Of a stretch of DNA of 32,889 nt, positions 1 through 7,751 are shown one piece after another; positions within the stretch are counted from its first letter, which is position 1, and each line of letters begins with the position of its first letter. This DNA is from a virus: the IMG/VR virus record IMGVR_UViG_3300030114_000528, positions 1 to 32,889 of that record; one strand, 5' to 3'. The translations under genes were made by a program, and so were the position numbers. The notes below the pieces were generated by a model, which was not told the origin of the DNA, did no database searches, and saw only the letters and a list, made by a program, of their open reading frames with translations.

Positions 1-603
1 ATGAGCCCTCTCTCAGAGCAATACCCGCGCGATGAAAATACGTTCATTCGCACCTATACCGGCCGCAAATATTGGCCGCTCAATCCGCACCCAGAGGACG
101 TGTGCATTGAAGACATCGCACACCACCTGGCACTGATCAATCGCTTTGCTGGCGCGACCTATGAGCCATATTCGGTTGCACAACACTCCATTCTGGTTTC
201 GAAGTGCATCAAGGATCGGCTTGCCCCATTCATCGGTGCGGACCGGTTGCGCCTGCTGTGCCTTGCATGCCTGTTGCACGACGCGAGCGAGGCCTACCTA
301 CAAGACATTCCACGGCCGTTCAAGCACTCCCCGGTGATGGACCTCTACCGCGAGTGGGAGGAAAAGAACGAGCGTGCGATTGCCGAGGCTCTGGGCGTGG
401 AATATCCGTGGCCTACGTGCGTGAAGTCTGCCGACATCGTCCTGCTCAGAACTGAGATGCGGGACCTGCTCGGTAAAAAGACTGAGGTCTATGCGACCTG
501 GCGCCTGGAAGATCGTCCCGCAGATCTTCTTCCGACGATTTTCCCACTTGAATGGCGCGATGCGGAAACCAAGTTTCTGCACCTCTATCGGGAGCTGCAG
601 TAA
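1..603 (+). CDS. HD-domain phosphohydrolase (YfbR-like nucleotidase type)
   Basis: This 200-residue protein looks like the small HD-superfamily phosphohydrolases that phages carry in early operons, probably acting on deoxynucleotides in the cytoplasm. Metal-binding residues expected of the fold are visible: His62 in the AQHS segment, the His93-Asp94 doublet in LLHDASEAY, and Asp145 in KSADIVLLR. An N-terminal tract with YWPLNP and the His41-His42 pair is typical of the phage members. The window opens exactly on its ATG, so upstream signals cannot be judged and a longer N-terminus is possible. It is followed by a 49-base gap and then the next early gene on the same strand. The fold call is strong; the exact substrate (dNMP or another nucleotide) is inferred. 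Confidence 0.8.
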   Translation: MSPLSEQYPRDENTFIRTYTGRKYWPLNPHPEDVCIEDIAHHLALINRFAGATYEPYSVAQHSILVSKCIKDRLAPFIGADRLRLLCLACLLHDASEAYLQDIPRPFKHSPVMDLYREWEEKNERAIAEALGVEYPWPTCVKSADIVLLRTEMRDLLGKKTEVYATWRLEDRPADLLPTIFPLEWRDAETKFLHLYRELQ

Positions 604-652
604 AAGGCTTCCGCTTTCATCCACCGCTTCACAACCTACAAGGAGTTGCATC

Positions 653-1030
653 GTGGGATCACAAAACACAGAAGAAGTCTCTCTTGCCAACCTCGACAAA
701 GGTGGGCTGATGGAACTGGCCACCTCCGAGTTTCACAAGATCTGCGCGAATGTGGCGGACCCGAATGTGCGCACGGACGCTACGCGCAAGATGACGATCA
801 CCATCGAGGTCAAGCCGGACCGCAAGGGTCAGACAGCGGACGTGGCTTACTCGGTCAAGACGACGCTCGTTGGCCCTGACAAGGCAAAGACCACGGCCTT
901 CATTGCGCAAGCGCCTGGCTCGAAGGACATCAGCCTTTTTGGCGTCGACGTGCGCCAGGGCGACCTCTTTCCGGAGGGAGAACAGCCGGCGGGACCCGTC
1001 GCGGTTCCTTCCAAGGCAGTCAACCAGTAA
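653..1030 (+). CDS. Early phage protein of the 'replication terminator' type
   Basis: I start this 125-residue protein at the GTG at 653 because AAGGAG (640-645) lies seven bases upstream; an ATG at 710 is the alternative. The motif of the family is clear: an N-terminal LANLDKGGLMEL segment, then CANVADPNVRTDATRKMTI, then a beta-rich stretch. Proteins with this pattern in Firmicutes phages are commonly labelled 'replication terminator protein', but I know of no firm experimental basis for that name, so the role is best taken as unknown, probably in phage DNA replication or recombination. The next gene, 39 bases downstream, is its usual partner in those phages. The C-terminus is Pro/Ala-rich and looks disordered. 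Confidence 0.6.
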   Translation: MGSQNTEEVSLANLDKGGLMELATSEFHKICANVADPNVRTDATRKMTITIEVKPDRKGQTADVAYSVKTTLVGPDKAKTTAFIAQAPGSKDISLFGVDVRQGDLFPEGEQPAGPVAVPSKAVNQ

Positions 1031-1069
1031 CTCAACCAGAAACCAAGTTTCTAGAACGGAGTTTGCAGC

Positions 1070-1834
1070 ATGAGCAGTTTGATTCAAGGCAGCGATGAAT
1101 TGGTCAAGACACTGACGGGCCTTGCCGAGGTCCAGACCTTCGAACTTACCGACACGAACAAGGTCCAGGCCACCTACACGAGCAAGCAGGTTTACGAGGT
1201 CAAGGCAGCACCGCCCCCGCAGCTTTCTGGCGTTTCCGTGCACACTCTCGACGGTTTTGTCGATCTGGTAAAGGAAAAGCTCGACGGTGTCGAAAACACG
1301 GAAGGAAAGTACTTGGTCCACGTCGTGGATCACAAAACCGTGCAGCTCAAGGCGCTCACCACTGACATCTATGGCCGCCGTTTGACGCTGATCTCGGCAT
1401 CGCCGGTCGAGACCGATCCCTTTCCTTTCGGGAGTTTCCTCGATCAGGAGCTCTTTGCGATTCAGGTGGCTGCCAAGTTTGCTGACGGTGGCGACAAGGA
1501 TTATGTACTCGATTTGGCCTCTTCGCTGACTTCCGAAGCCACGAAGAACAACGAGGACAACGGATTTGTTCAGGGCGCAACCATCAAACGCGGCATCCGC
1601 ATGAAGGAAAACGTCACGCTGAAACCGCGCGTAGGCCTCATGCCCTACCGCACCTTTCCGGAGGCTGCGCAGCCTGCCAGCGACTTCGTCTTCCGTGCTC
1701 GTTCTGTCGACGACCAGCAGCCGCCCGAGTTGTTGCTGATCGAAGCGGACGGCGGCAAGTGGAAGGTGGACGCGATCAATGAGGTCGCGCGTTATCTGCG
1801 CGCGGCCGGTCTCGAAATTCCTGTCATTTCATAA
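1070..1834 (+). CDS. DUF2303-like conserved phage protein
   Basis: The 254-residue soluble protein has the layout of DUF2303-type phage proteins: an early segment with SVHTLDGFVDLVKEKLD, a central FGSFLDQELFAIQ block, a KDYVLDLASSLTSE block, and a C-terminal LMPYRTFPEAAQPASDFVFR segment. The last block closely follows the pattern seen in phage proteins encoded beside 'replication terminator' proteins, and the same neighbour is present here. The function of the family is not known; early-operon position suggests a link to replication or recombination. GGAG lies about eleven bases before the ATG. A strong hairpin follows the stop codon. Identity as a real gene is secure; family assignment is by remembered motif and is moderate. 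Confidence 0.6.
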   Translation: MSSLIQGSDELVKTLTGLAEVQTFELTDTNKVQATYTSKQVYEVKAAPPPQLSGVSVHTLDGFVDLVKEKLDGVENTEGKYLVHVVDHKTVQLKALTTDIYGRRLTLISASPVETDPFPFGSFLDQELFAIQVAAKFADGGDKDYVLDLASSLTSEATKNNEDNGFVQGATIKRGIRMKENVTLKPRVGLMPYRTFPEAAQPASDFVFRARSVDDQQPPELLLIEADGGKWKVDAINEVARYLRAAGLEIPVIS

Positions 1835-1840
1835 CCAATA

Positions 1841-1872
1841 TCGGCAGGTTCACCGATCGGTGGGCCTGCCGA
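1841..1872 (+). other. Nested palindrome / long hairpin
   Basis: The outer arms TCGGCAGG (1841-1848) and CCTGCCGA (1865-1872) are perfect inverted repeats. Between them sits a second perfect palindrome, CACCGATCGGTG (1851-1862), joined by TT and GG, which can form two G-U wobbles in RNA. The mRNA could fold into a 14-pair stem closed by a GATC tetraloop. No T-run follows, so it is not a canonical intrinsic terminator; it could be an operator, an mRNA processing or stability element, or a partial attenuator before the small membrane gene. Confidence 0.7.
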
Positions 1873-1889
1873 AACACATGGGAGTCGCG

Positions 1890-2048
1890 ATGGCATTGCA
1901 CGAGGAATCGAAATTCAGTGCACGGAAAAAGGCAATCGTCCTGTTAGGTTTGTCGGCCATTGGTTGGGGGATCGTGGTTTGGGTCATGACCGAGGCCGTC
2001 ACGCTCATGTACGCGATTTATAGCGTCGTGCATGGGGCACACCAATGA
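1890..2048 (+). CDS. Small single-span membrane protein
   Basis: This is a 52-residue protein with a charged N-terminus (ESKFSARKK) and one hydrophobic stretch from about residue 14 to 38, so it should sit in the inner membrane. I prefer the ATG at 1890, which has GGGAG (1880-1884) five bases upstream; an ATG at 1878 in the same frame is possible. It overlaps the next gene by four bases (ATGA), a sign of translational coupling. I do not recognise the family. Its place in an early operon suggests a host-modulating peptide, but nothing in the sequence proves that. Confidence 0.5.
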   Translation: MALHEESKFSARKKAIVLLGLSAIGWGIVVWVMTEAVTLMYAIYSVVHGAHQ

Positions 2049-2228
2049 GGTGCGATTTGGCTCGGTCATGCCTCAACAAGCGTTCGTACTTGAGCATGGA
2101 CGAGGCAAGCGAGGCAGCCAAGGGCATTCGCAAGAGCGGAAAGCTACCGAGATTTTCGCGAATTGAACCTTACAAATGCCGGTGGTGTAACTGGTGGCAT
2201 CTGGGACATAGCAAGAGGGCAAAGAGCA

Positions 2229-3409
<1,181 letters not shown>

Positions 3410-3416
<7 letters not shown>

Positions 3417-3859
3417 CCCAAGTGACGGCGCAACGTTCGCAACGCACACTGCAGACTGATCGGCCGGCGCGGCGTGTGGCGGAGGTTTCACTGCTGCTCT
3501 TCCGCAGGCTGAAGGATCAGGCGATTTACGAGGCCAAGCGCACGCGCGATGGGCTGCCCACAGCCTCTGCTCTGCTGGAGCGCGCCTGGATTGAACAGTT
3601 CTCGCAGGAGGGATGGGACGGGTGGGAGACGAGCTTTGCCAACTGCTGCAGGATGCTCGGCGAAGACGTCAGCGAGGAACGCGACAAAGCTGTGCGAGAG
3701 ATCAACCGCGTTTGGCGCAAAGCGCTGATCGACTGGGGCCGCCGCAAGTGGCAAGCGCGCCTTGAGCAGATCGAGGTGATGAAGGCTGGTGATAATCCCG
3801 CGCTTGCCGCGCACCGCGGAGTGCAGCAGGAACTGACCTTCGAAAGCGAGGAGCTATGA
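3410..3859 (+). CDS. Hypothetical early protein
   Basis: The 149-residue protein is mostly helical and charged, with a Trp-rich middle (EGWDGWETSFANCCRMLGED) and a basic helix (INRVWRKALIDWGRRKWQARLEQIE). I do not recognise a family. It overlaps the preceding gene by seven bases and the following one by four (ATGA), so it is certainly part of the early operon and probably translated by coupling. A role next to the replication protein is likely only by position. Confidence 0.55.
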
Positions 3860-4035
3860 AGCGTTTTGTGGTGGTGTCAACAATGCGCCGCGGCGTTCTG
3901 GATAAGCCGGAGCCGCTTGATCCGGATGGCCAACTGGCCGCATTCAATCGGGCACTCGCTGACGCAGAGCAGGAAGCGCGATTTCCAAAGAGGGGCAGCT
4001 ACGGTACGAAGCTGCAGGAGAGGATCAAGAGGTGA
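3856..4035 (+). CDS. Small hypothetical protein ending the early operon
   Basis: A 59-residue reading frame starts at the ATG at 3856, overlapping the previous stop as ATGA, with GAGGAG (3848-3853) just upstream. The product begins MKRFVVVSTMRRG and ends KRGSYGTKLQERIKR; it is basic at both ends with an acidic centre (PEPLDPDGQLAAFNRALADAEQ). I do not recognise it. The coupled start, good SD and GC-rich codon use like its neighbours support it as a real gene. Immediately after its stop the base composition turns AT-rich, which marks the end of the operon. Confidence 0.55.
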   Translation: MKRFVVVSTMRRGVLDKPEPLDPDGQLAAFNRALADAEQEARFPKRGSYGTKLQERIKR

Positions 4036-4114
4036 TTTGGAAATTTTTCAATATTTTTGAGGCCATATTAAAAGTTATCGACACTGCCCCATATGCGGTG
4101 GGAGGATTGTGGAT

Positions 4115-5020
4115 ATGGGAAAAGCGTCTCGTTCAAAGTGGAAAAAACGCCAGACATCTATCCAAAAGATTGTATTGCCAAAGATGGAGGCTTATCAGAC
4201 GTTTTCTATCTTTAATCTCAAGGATTTCTGGCGTCATCCTGTATGGCCTCTTCTTCTCGCAGCTCTTATCGCTGGTGTGGGAGGGGACTATATGAACCAA
4301 AAATTCATCGGAATTATTTTCTGTTTATTGTGGCTGTTGTTTGAAGCATGGCTGTGGTCACAGGGGGCAGCAGAGCTACTGCTTAACCGGGGAGAATATT
4401 ATGTCATAAAAAGAGGAAAGCCAAAAATTGATGAAACCAAGATGGATGAGGTTAAAAGCAGACGAGAGGCGTTTTTGCGATTTTGGCGTGCAACGATAAC
4501 TTCAATCTCCGGATGCGCCGTGTCGATCTTAGCGTTATGGATGGCGGGACATATAGCCTTAATTCATCAACAGGAGGAGCAGGTCAAGGCAGATCGTGGG
4601 ATACTTATTGGCTTTCATGTTCCTCCTTCGATGAAGTTGGGGGACTTCACCGCAATAGTCACGAACCAATCAGGGGTGAACATCGATAGACATCAGATTT
4701 CATGTTTTATTAAGGATTCTACCTATAACACTGGGAGACCGGCCTTGTCTAATCTTGCCTTGACGATGGATTCTTATAATGGGACACTGGTTGGTAATGG
4801 AGACTCGCAGTCTGATAAGTGCCTTCGATACATACGGTTAATTCCTTCTGCCTCATGCATTGATATGCTTGTTACCTTCAACTATGAACTGGACAGCCAA
4901 AGGGAAAAATTTTATAGCAAAAGCGAACGGTTTGTCTACACGGTCAATAGCACAGACTTCAGCATTGATAAGCAACCATTAAATGATCCTCGCTATTTTT
5001 GTAATGAAAAATATCCGTAA
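4115..5020 (+). CDS. Membrane protein with three spans and periplasmic beta domain (moron)
   Basis: The ATG at 4115 is chosen because GGAGG (4101-4105) is nine bases upstream and because the product then begins MGKASRSKWKKRQ, a start seen in many small membrane-associated proteins; a GTG at 4109 is the alternative. The 301-residue protein has predicted spans at about 42-57, 63-83 and 126-150, a charged loop between the second and third, and a beta-rich soluble domain after residue 155. The gene is clearly more AT-rich than its neighbours and faces another AT-rich membrane gene tail to tail, both signs of recent acquisition. I do not recognise a family; superinfection exclusion or host modulation is only a positional guess. 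Confidence 0.6.
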   Translation: MGKASRSKWKKRQTSIQKIVLPKMEAYQTFSIFNLKDFWRHPVWPLLLAALIAGVGGDYMNQKFIGIIFCLLWLLFEAWLWSQGAAELLLNRGEYYVIKRGKPKIDETKMDEVKSRREAFLRFWRATITSISGCAVSILALWMAGHIALIHQQEEQVKADRGILIGFHVPPSMKLGDFTAIVTNQSGVNIDRHQISCFIKDSTYNTGRPALSNLALTMDSYNGTLVGNGDSQSDKCLRYIRLIPSASCIDMLVTFNYELDSQREKFYSKSERFVYTVNSTDFSIDKQPLNDPRYFCNEKYP

Positions 5021-5076
5021 ATTGCTGTGTAGCCCAGAACTTTTACGGAGTCTACCTTGCAGGCAATATCCAGCCT

Positions 5077-5925
5077 TCAGCGCAAGCCAGATTTATTGCC
5101 GTACTTAGGACAAAGCTCGTCCGATGTATGATCTTGCTTAGACTTGAGGTCAGTAAAATCTTCAGCATTCAGCCAATTATTTGTGCCAGGCAGCCATTGG
5201 TATCGGAACGGAGAGCAATAATACTGTCCAAATTTATCGAAGTATGTGAATGCTCCAAAAACATAGATTGCATCTTTTCCATTCCACGCAAGCAGTTCCT
5301 CCTGATTGACTTTAAAGCTTTCGCTCGAACTAGAATAAGTGTTCTTCATGGAAATTGCAGTGGTAAAACTACCTTTTCCTGGAGGTTCGCTCGATTGGCC
5401 AGTCAAAATAATCGGATCCGCGTGAGAATTATTGATGCCGTCATCACCGAAAACGACATGACGATAGGTATGAAGGTTGATTGCGTTTGATTTTCCAGAA
5501 TTTTGAAACGAGATAGAGACCAAAACAACTTTTCCTGGCTCTGGTCTTGTGAAATCGGCAGCACCTTCGGTCGTCAAGCTTCCTATGCGGAAACCGCCTG
5601 GAACAATATAGGGACGCTGTTCCTGCGCGAATTGAGCGCGAAGAATGTCTAGAGACTGTTGTGTTTTTTCCGCTTGCCCCTTCATCACTTCCAATTGCCC
5701 TCCATAAATGCAAATAGCAATGACTCCTGCGAGGAGTAAACAAAAATTTATAAAGACCTGCCCCCATTCGCGTATACGTATCTCGAGGGGTTCCTTTTCT
5801 TTCTTGGAAGGCAGAGGATTTATTTTTTGCAGATCGTCTTGTTTATGTTTCTTGGAGACTGGAACTGGCGATTGAGCAAGTTGGTTGTCTTTTTTCTCAT
5901 TATAGGTATTTTCTGTGTCGTTCAT
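5077..5925 (-). CDS. Single-span membrane protein with coiled-coil and beta domain (moron)
   Basis: On the minus strand, the ATG at 5925 has AAAGGTG about seven bases upstream, so I use it rather than the longer frame that begins at 6027. The 282-residue product has a long charged cytoplasmic N-terminus (1-52), one membrane span (about 56-74), a short coiled-coil (QLEVMKGQAEKTQQSLDILR) ending in EQRPYIV, and a beta-rich C-terminal domain of about 170 residues. That architecture is common in bacterial proteins of unknown function, often described only as 'membrane + Ig-like domain'. It is AT-rich and convergent with the gene ending at 5020; 56 bases separate the two stops. Function unknown. 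Confidence 0.65.
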   Translation of the reverse strand: MNDTENTYNEKKDNQLAQSPVPVSKKHKQDDLQKINPLPSKKEKEPLEIRIREWGQVFINFCLLLAGVIAICIYGGQLEVMKGQAEKTQQSLDILRAQFAQEQRPYIVPGGFRIGSLTTEGAADFTRPEPGKVVLVSISFQNSGKSNAINLHTYRHVVFGDDGINNSHADPIILTGQSSEPPGKGSFTTAISMKNTYSSSSESFKVNQEELLAWNGKDAIYVFGAFTYFDKFGQYYCSPFRYQWLPGTNNWLNAEDFTDLKSKQDHTSDELCPKYGNKSGLR

Positions 5926-6020
5926 GCCTGTCACCTTTTGAAATATATTAATCTTTCTTTCTTGCAGTACTAAAATTTTTCTTTCTCCGCAAGTTGCGTG
6001 CGTTGTATCTACACGACTTT

Positions 6021-6048
6021 TTGACACAAATCTGCGTTTGGGTACTCA
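6021..6048 (+). promoter_or_regulatory. Candidate promoter for the first integrase
   Basis: TTGACA (6021-6026) is followed after 16 bases by TACTCA (6043-6048). The -10 overlaps the left arm of an inverted repeat, which would allow repression by a bound protein. The start codon of the integrase is 45 bases downstream, unlike the late promoters in this window. Confidence 0.35.
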
Positions 6049-6075
6049 CTTGGTGCCACAAGTGAAGGAAGTACC
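6041..6075 (+). repeat. Two-layer inverted repeat before the integrase
   Basis: Inner arms CACTTG (6047-6052) and CAAGTG (6059-6064) flank GTGCCA; outer arms GGTACT (6041-6046) and AGTACC (6070-6075) are also perfect inverted repeats, with five extra bases on the right side. It overlaps the putative -10 of the integrase promoter. It may be an operator, or part of an attachment site, since P4-type integrases often have attP next to their gene. Confidence 0.6.
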
Positions 6076-6093
6076 TACTTCGCAGGGACAAGA

Positions 6094-7257
6094 ATGCTGA
6101 CACAGAGCAAAATTCAGGCAATGAAGCCGCGCACCCAGCGCTATGCAGTCGCCGATGGCCATGGGCTGACGCTGGAGGTGCAACCGAGCGGTGTGCGCAG
6201 TTGGCGGCTGCGCTATCGGTTTGCAGGGCGTCAGCGCCGCGTGAATCTCGGTCGTTGGCCGATGGTATCGCTTGCCGCGGCGCGCGAACAGACGCGGATG
6301 CTGCGCAGCCAACTCGCAGTCGGCCTGCCTCTGTCGTCGCGGTTCTTCTCATCGTCGCGGAAGGACGCCTCGCCAACATTCAAAGAGTTTGTCGAGCGCT
6401 ATCTGGGCGAGATTGTTTCCAAGGCGCGGCGCGCGCCGGCCGCTGTCGAGCGTTGGATCGATCGTGACCTGACTCCAGCCCTGGGCGCGCTGCCGATGCG
6501 CTCGATTACGGCCGAGCACGTTCGCGCCATCGTTTTTGCGCGGCGTGATTCCGGGAGGCCGCAAGCGGCGCGCGCATTGCGCAACCTGATCAAGCGCATC
6601 TTCGACTATGCCCAGGTCTGTGGCGTGGTCGATGCAAATCCTGCACACGCAGTCCCATTGAAGTTTGTGGCCAAGCCGCACACGCGTGATCGCGCCCTGA
6701 GTGAGGCCGAAATCGGTCTGTTTTTGCGTCGTCTGACTGTGGCGCCGATCAGGTCACAGCACAAGGCCGCGCTTCGTCTGATTCTGCTGACGATGGTGCG
6801 CAAAAGTGAACTGCGTTTGGCGCAGTGGGAGCATGTGCATCTGGATCGAGCCGAGTGGGAGATTCCGAAGGAAAGCTCGAAAACTGGCGCGGCGCAGATC
6901 GTTTACCTCTCACGCCAGGCCGTGGATCTGCTACGCGGCCTAGGTCCAGCGACTGGCTTTGTGCTGCCGCATCGTGCCAGCCAGACGCAGCCGATGGCAC
7001 CGAGCACGCTGAACCGCGCACTGGCCGTGGTCGCGCGCGGCATGATTCCGTTCACCGTTCACGATCTACGGCGCACGGCTGCCACGCGCCTAAGCGAAAT
7101 GGAATTCAACAAGGATTGGATTGAAAAGGCGATGAACCACACGCTGCCCGGTGTGCGCGGCATCTACAACCGCGCGCAGTACGCTAAGCAGCGCAGGCGT
7201 ATGTTGCAGACCTGGGCTGATGCCATGGATCGCATGGCTACCGCCGGGAAATTGTAG
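6094..7257 (+). CDS. int: P4-type tyrosine integrase
   Basis: This 387-residue protein has the DUF4102-type N-terminal DNA-binding domain (residues 1-90, with DGHGLTLEVQPSG and GRWPMVSLAAAR), a core-binding domain and a C-terminal catalytic domain. The catalytic set is complete: Arg236 (TMVRKSEL), Lys263 (KESSKTGAA), His323 and Arg326 (VHDLRRTAATRL), His349 (MNHTLPGVRG) and Tyr358 (IYNRAQY). It should cut and join attP and attB for integration and excision. AGGGA precedes the ATG by about six bases. Its 3' end overlaps a small convergent regulator by 20 bases. Length is normal for the family, with no sign of decay. A second, differently built recombinase lies 460 bases downstream. Confidence 0.93.
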   Translation: MLTQSKIQAMKPRTQRYAVADGHGLTLEVQPSGVRSWRLRYRFAGRQRRVNLGRWPMVSLAAAREQTRMLRSQLAVGLPLSSRFFSSSRKDASPTFKEFVERYLGEIVSKARRAPAAVERWIDRDLTPALGALPMRSITAEHVRAIVFARRDSGRPQAARALRNLIKRIFDYAQVCGVVDANPAHAVPLKFVAKPHTRDRALSEAEIGLFLRRLTVAPIRSQHKAALRLILLTMVRKSELRLAQWEHVHLDRAEWEIPKESSKTGAAQIVYLSRQAVDLLRGLGPATGFVLPHRASQTQPMAPSTLNRALAVVARGMIPFTVHDLRRTAATRLSEMEFNKDWIEKAMNHTLPGVRGIYNRAQYAKQRRRMLQTWADAMDRMATAGKL

Positions 7258-7411
7258 ATCGGTCCGAAAAAAGTTCGTCATAAAGCCGGTTGACGGCCTG
7301 GCGGTAAACGGAAGAAACAGTCCCGCCCAACTTTTCAGCAAGCTGCTGAGCGCGTTCGAGTTCTTTCTTTGAAACTCGGATGCGCACCGTTTCTGTTCTA
7401 GATTCAGCCAT
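7238..7411 (-). CDS. Ribbon-helix-helix (CopG/Arc-like) regulator
   Basis: The minus-strand ATG at 7411 gives a 57-residue protein; a TTG at 7420 would add three residues. The short N-terminal strand (RTETVRIRVSKKE) followed by two helices (LERAQQLAEKLGGT and SSVYRQAVNRLYDELF) matches the ribbon-helix-helix fold of CopG/Arc repressors, which bind DNA as dimers. It is divergent from the excisionase-like gene, with a perfect inverted repeat between them that could be its operator, and it overlaps the convergent integrase end by 20 bases. No toxin partner is visible, so a repressor controlling the recombination genes is more likely than an antitoxin. No SD is evident. Confidence 0.6.
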   Translation of the reverse strand: MAESRTETVRIRVSKKELERAQQLAEKLGGTVSSVYRQAVNRLYDELFSDRSTISRR

Positions 7412-7467
7412 TGGTCTCAAACCACAGTACCAAGAATCTTTCGTAATACGGCCTCTTGTGGCCCTTA

Positions 7468-7488
7468 TGTGGTAGTTTTGTTACCACA
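7468..7488 (+). promoter_or_regulatory. Perfect inverted repeat, probable operator
   Basis: TGTGGTA (7468-7474) and TACCACA (7482-7488) are perfect seven-base arms with a seven-base centre. It lies in the divergent region between the ribbon-helix-helix gene and the excisionase-like gene. Related half-site-like copies, TTGTGG at 7456-7461 and ACCACAG at 7421-7427, lie nearby, as expected of a repressor-binding region. Confidence 0.5.
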
Positions 7489-7553
7489 ACAAAGAACCGT
7501 TTGGCCTACAACTGCGCTATTATTGGCAAATAAAAAGCGAAAAAGGAGGGTGT

Positions 7554-7751
7554 GTGGAGAAGCTTTTGACGCCAGTTGAAGTCGCAGAGATTTTGCAGGT
7601 GAAAGTTGATACGCTGCGCGCTTGGCGCGCACGCGGAAAAGGCCCAGAAGCAATCCATGTCGGCCGGTTATGCCGGTACGCCGAAAGCAGCATCCAGCAA
7701 TACACAAAGGGGGAATATGCCACAAACTGTGGCTCACGGCAGGAATGCTGA
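7554..7751 (+). CDS. xis: Excisionase-like helix-turn-helix protein
   Basis: The GTG start at 7554 has AGGAGG (7544-7549) four bases upstream. The 65-residue protein opens with LLTPVEVAEILQVKVDTLRAWRARGKGPEAIHVGRLCRYAESSI, the winged-helix pattern of HTH_17/MerR-like excisionases, ending in a conserved 'hhxhGrxxRY' strand. Such proteins bend attachment-site DNA and favour excision, and can also act as regulators. Its last 35 bases overlap the next gene, the second recombinase, so the two are probably translated together, the usual arrangement for xis-int pairs. The DNA-binding fold is well supported; the excision role is inferred from that arrangement. Confidence 0.75.
   Translation: MEKLLTPVEVAEILQVKVDTLRAWRARGKGPEAIHVGRLCRYAESSIQQYTKGEYATNCGSRQEC

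Noticed and set aside
4032-4295. An 87-codon frame starting with GTG at 4032 and overlapping the first membrane gene
   Set aside because: It overlaps a better-supported gene with a strong SD and membrane-protein pattern, and has no SD of its own.
5021-5076. Bidirectional terminator between the convergent membrane genes
   Set aside because: Only a seven-base inverted repeat (CCGTAAA and TTTACGG) with a loop of about 20 bases was found, without a T-run on either side; too weak to list.
7501-7523. TTGGCC and TATTAT as a sigma-70 promoter for the excisionase gene
   Set aside because: The spacer is only 11 bases, too short for a functional promoter of that type.
7238-7751. Toxin-antitoxin pair made of the RHH protein and the adjacent small HTH protein
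   Set aside because: The HTH protein overlaps and precedes an integrase and has an excisionase pattern; no RelE, HicA or other toxin fold is present.
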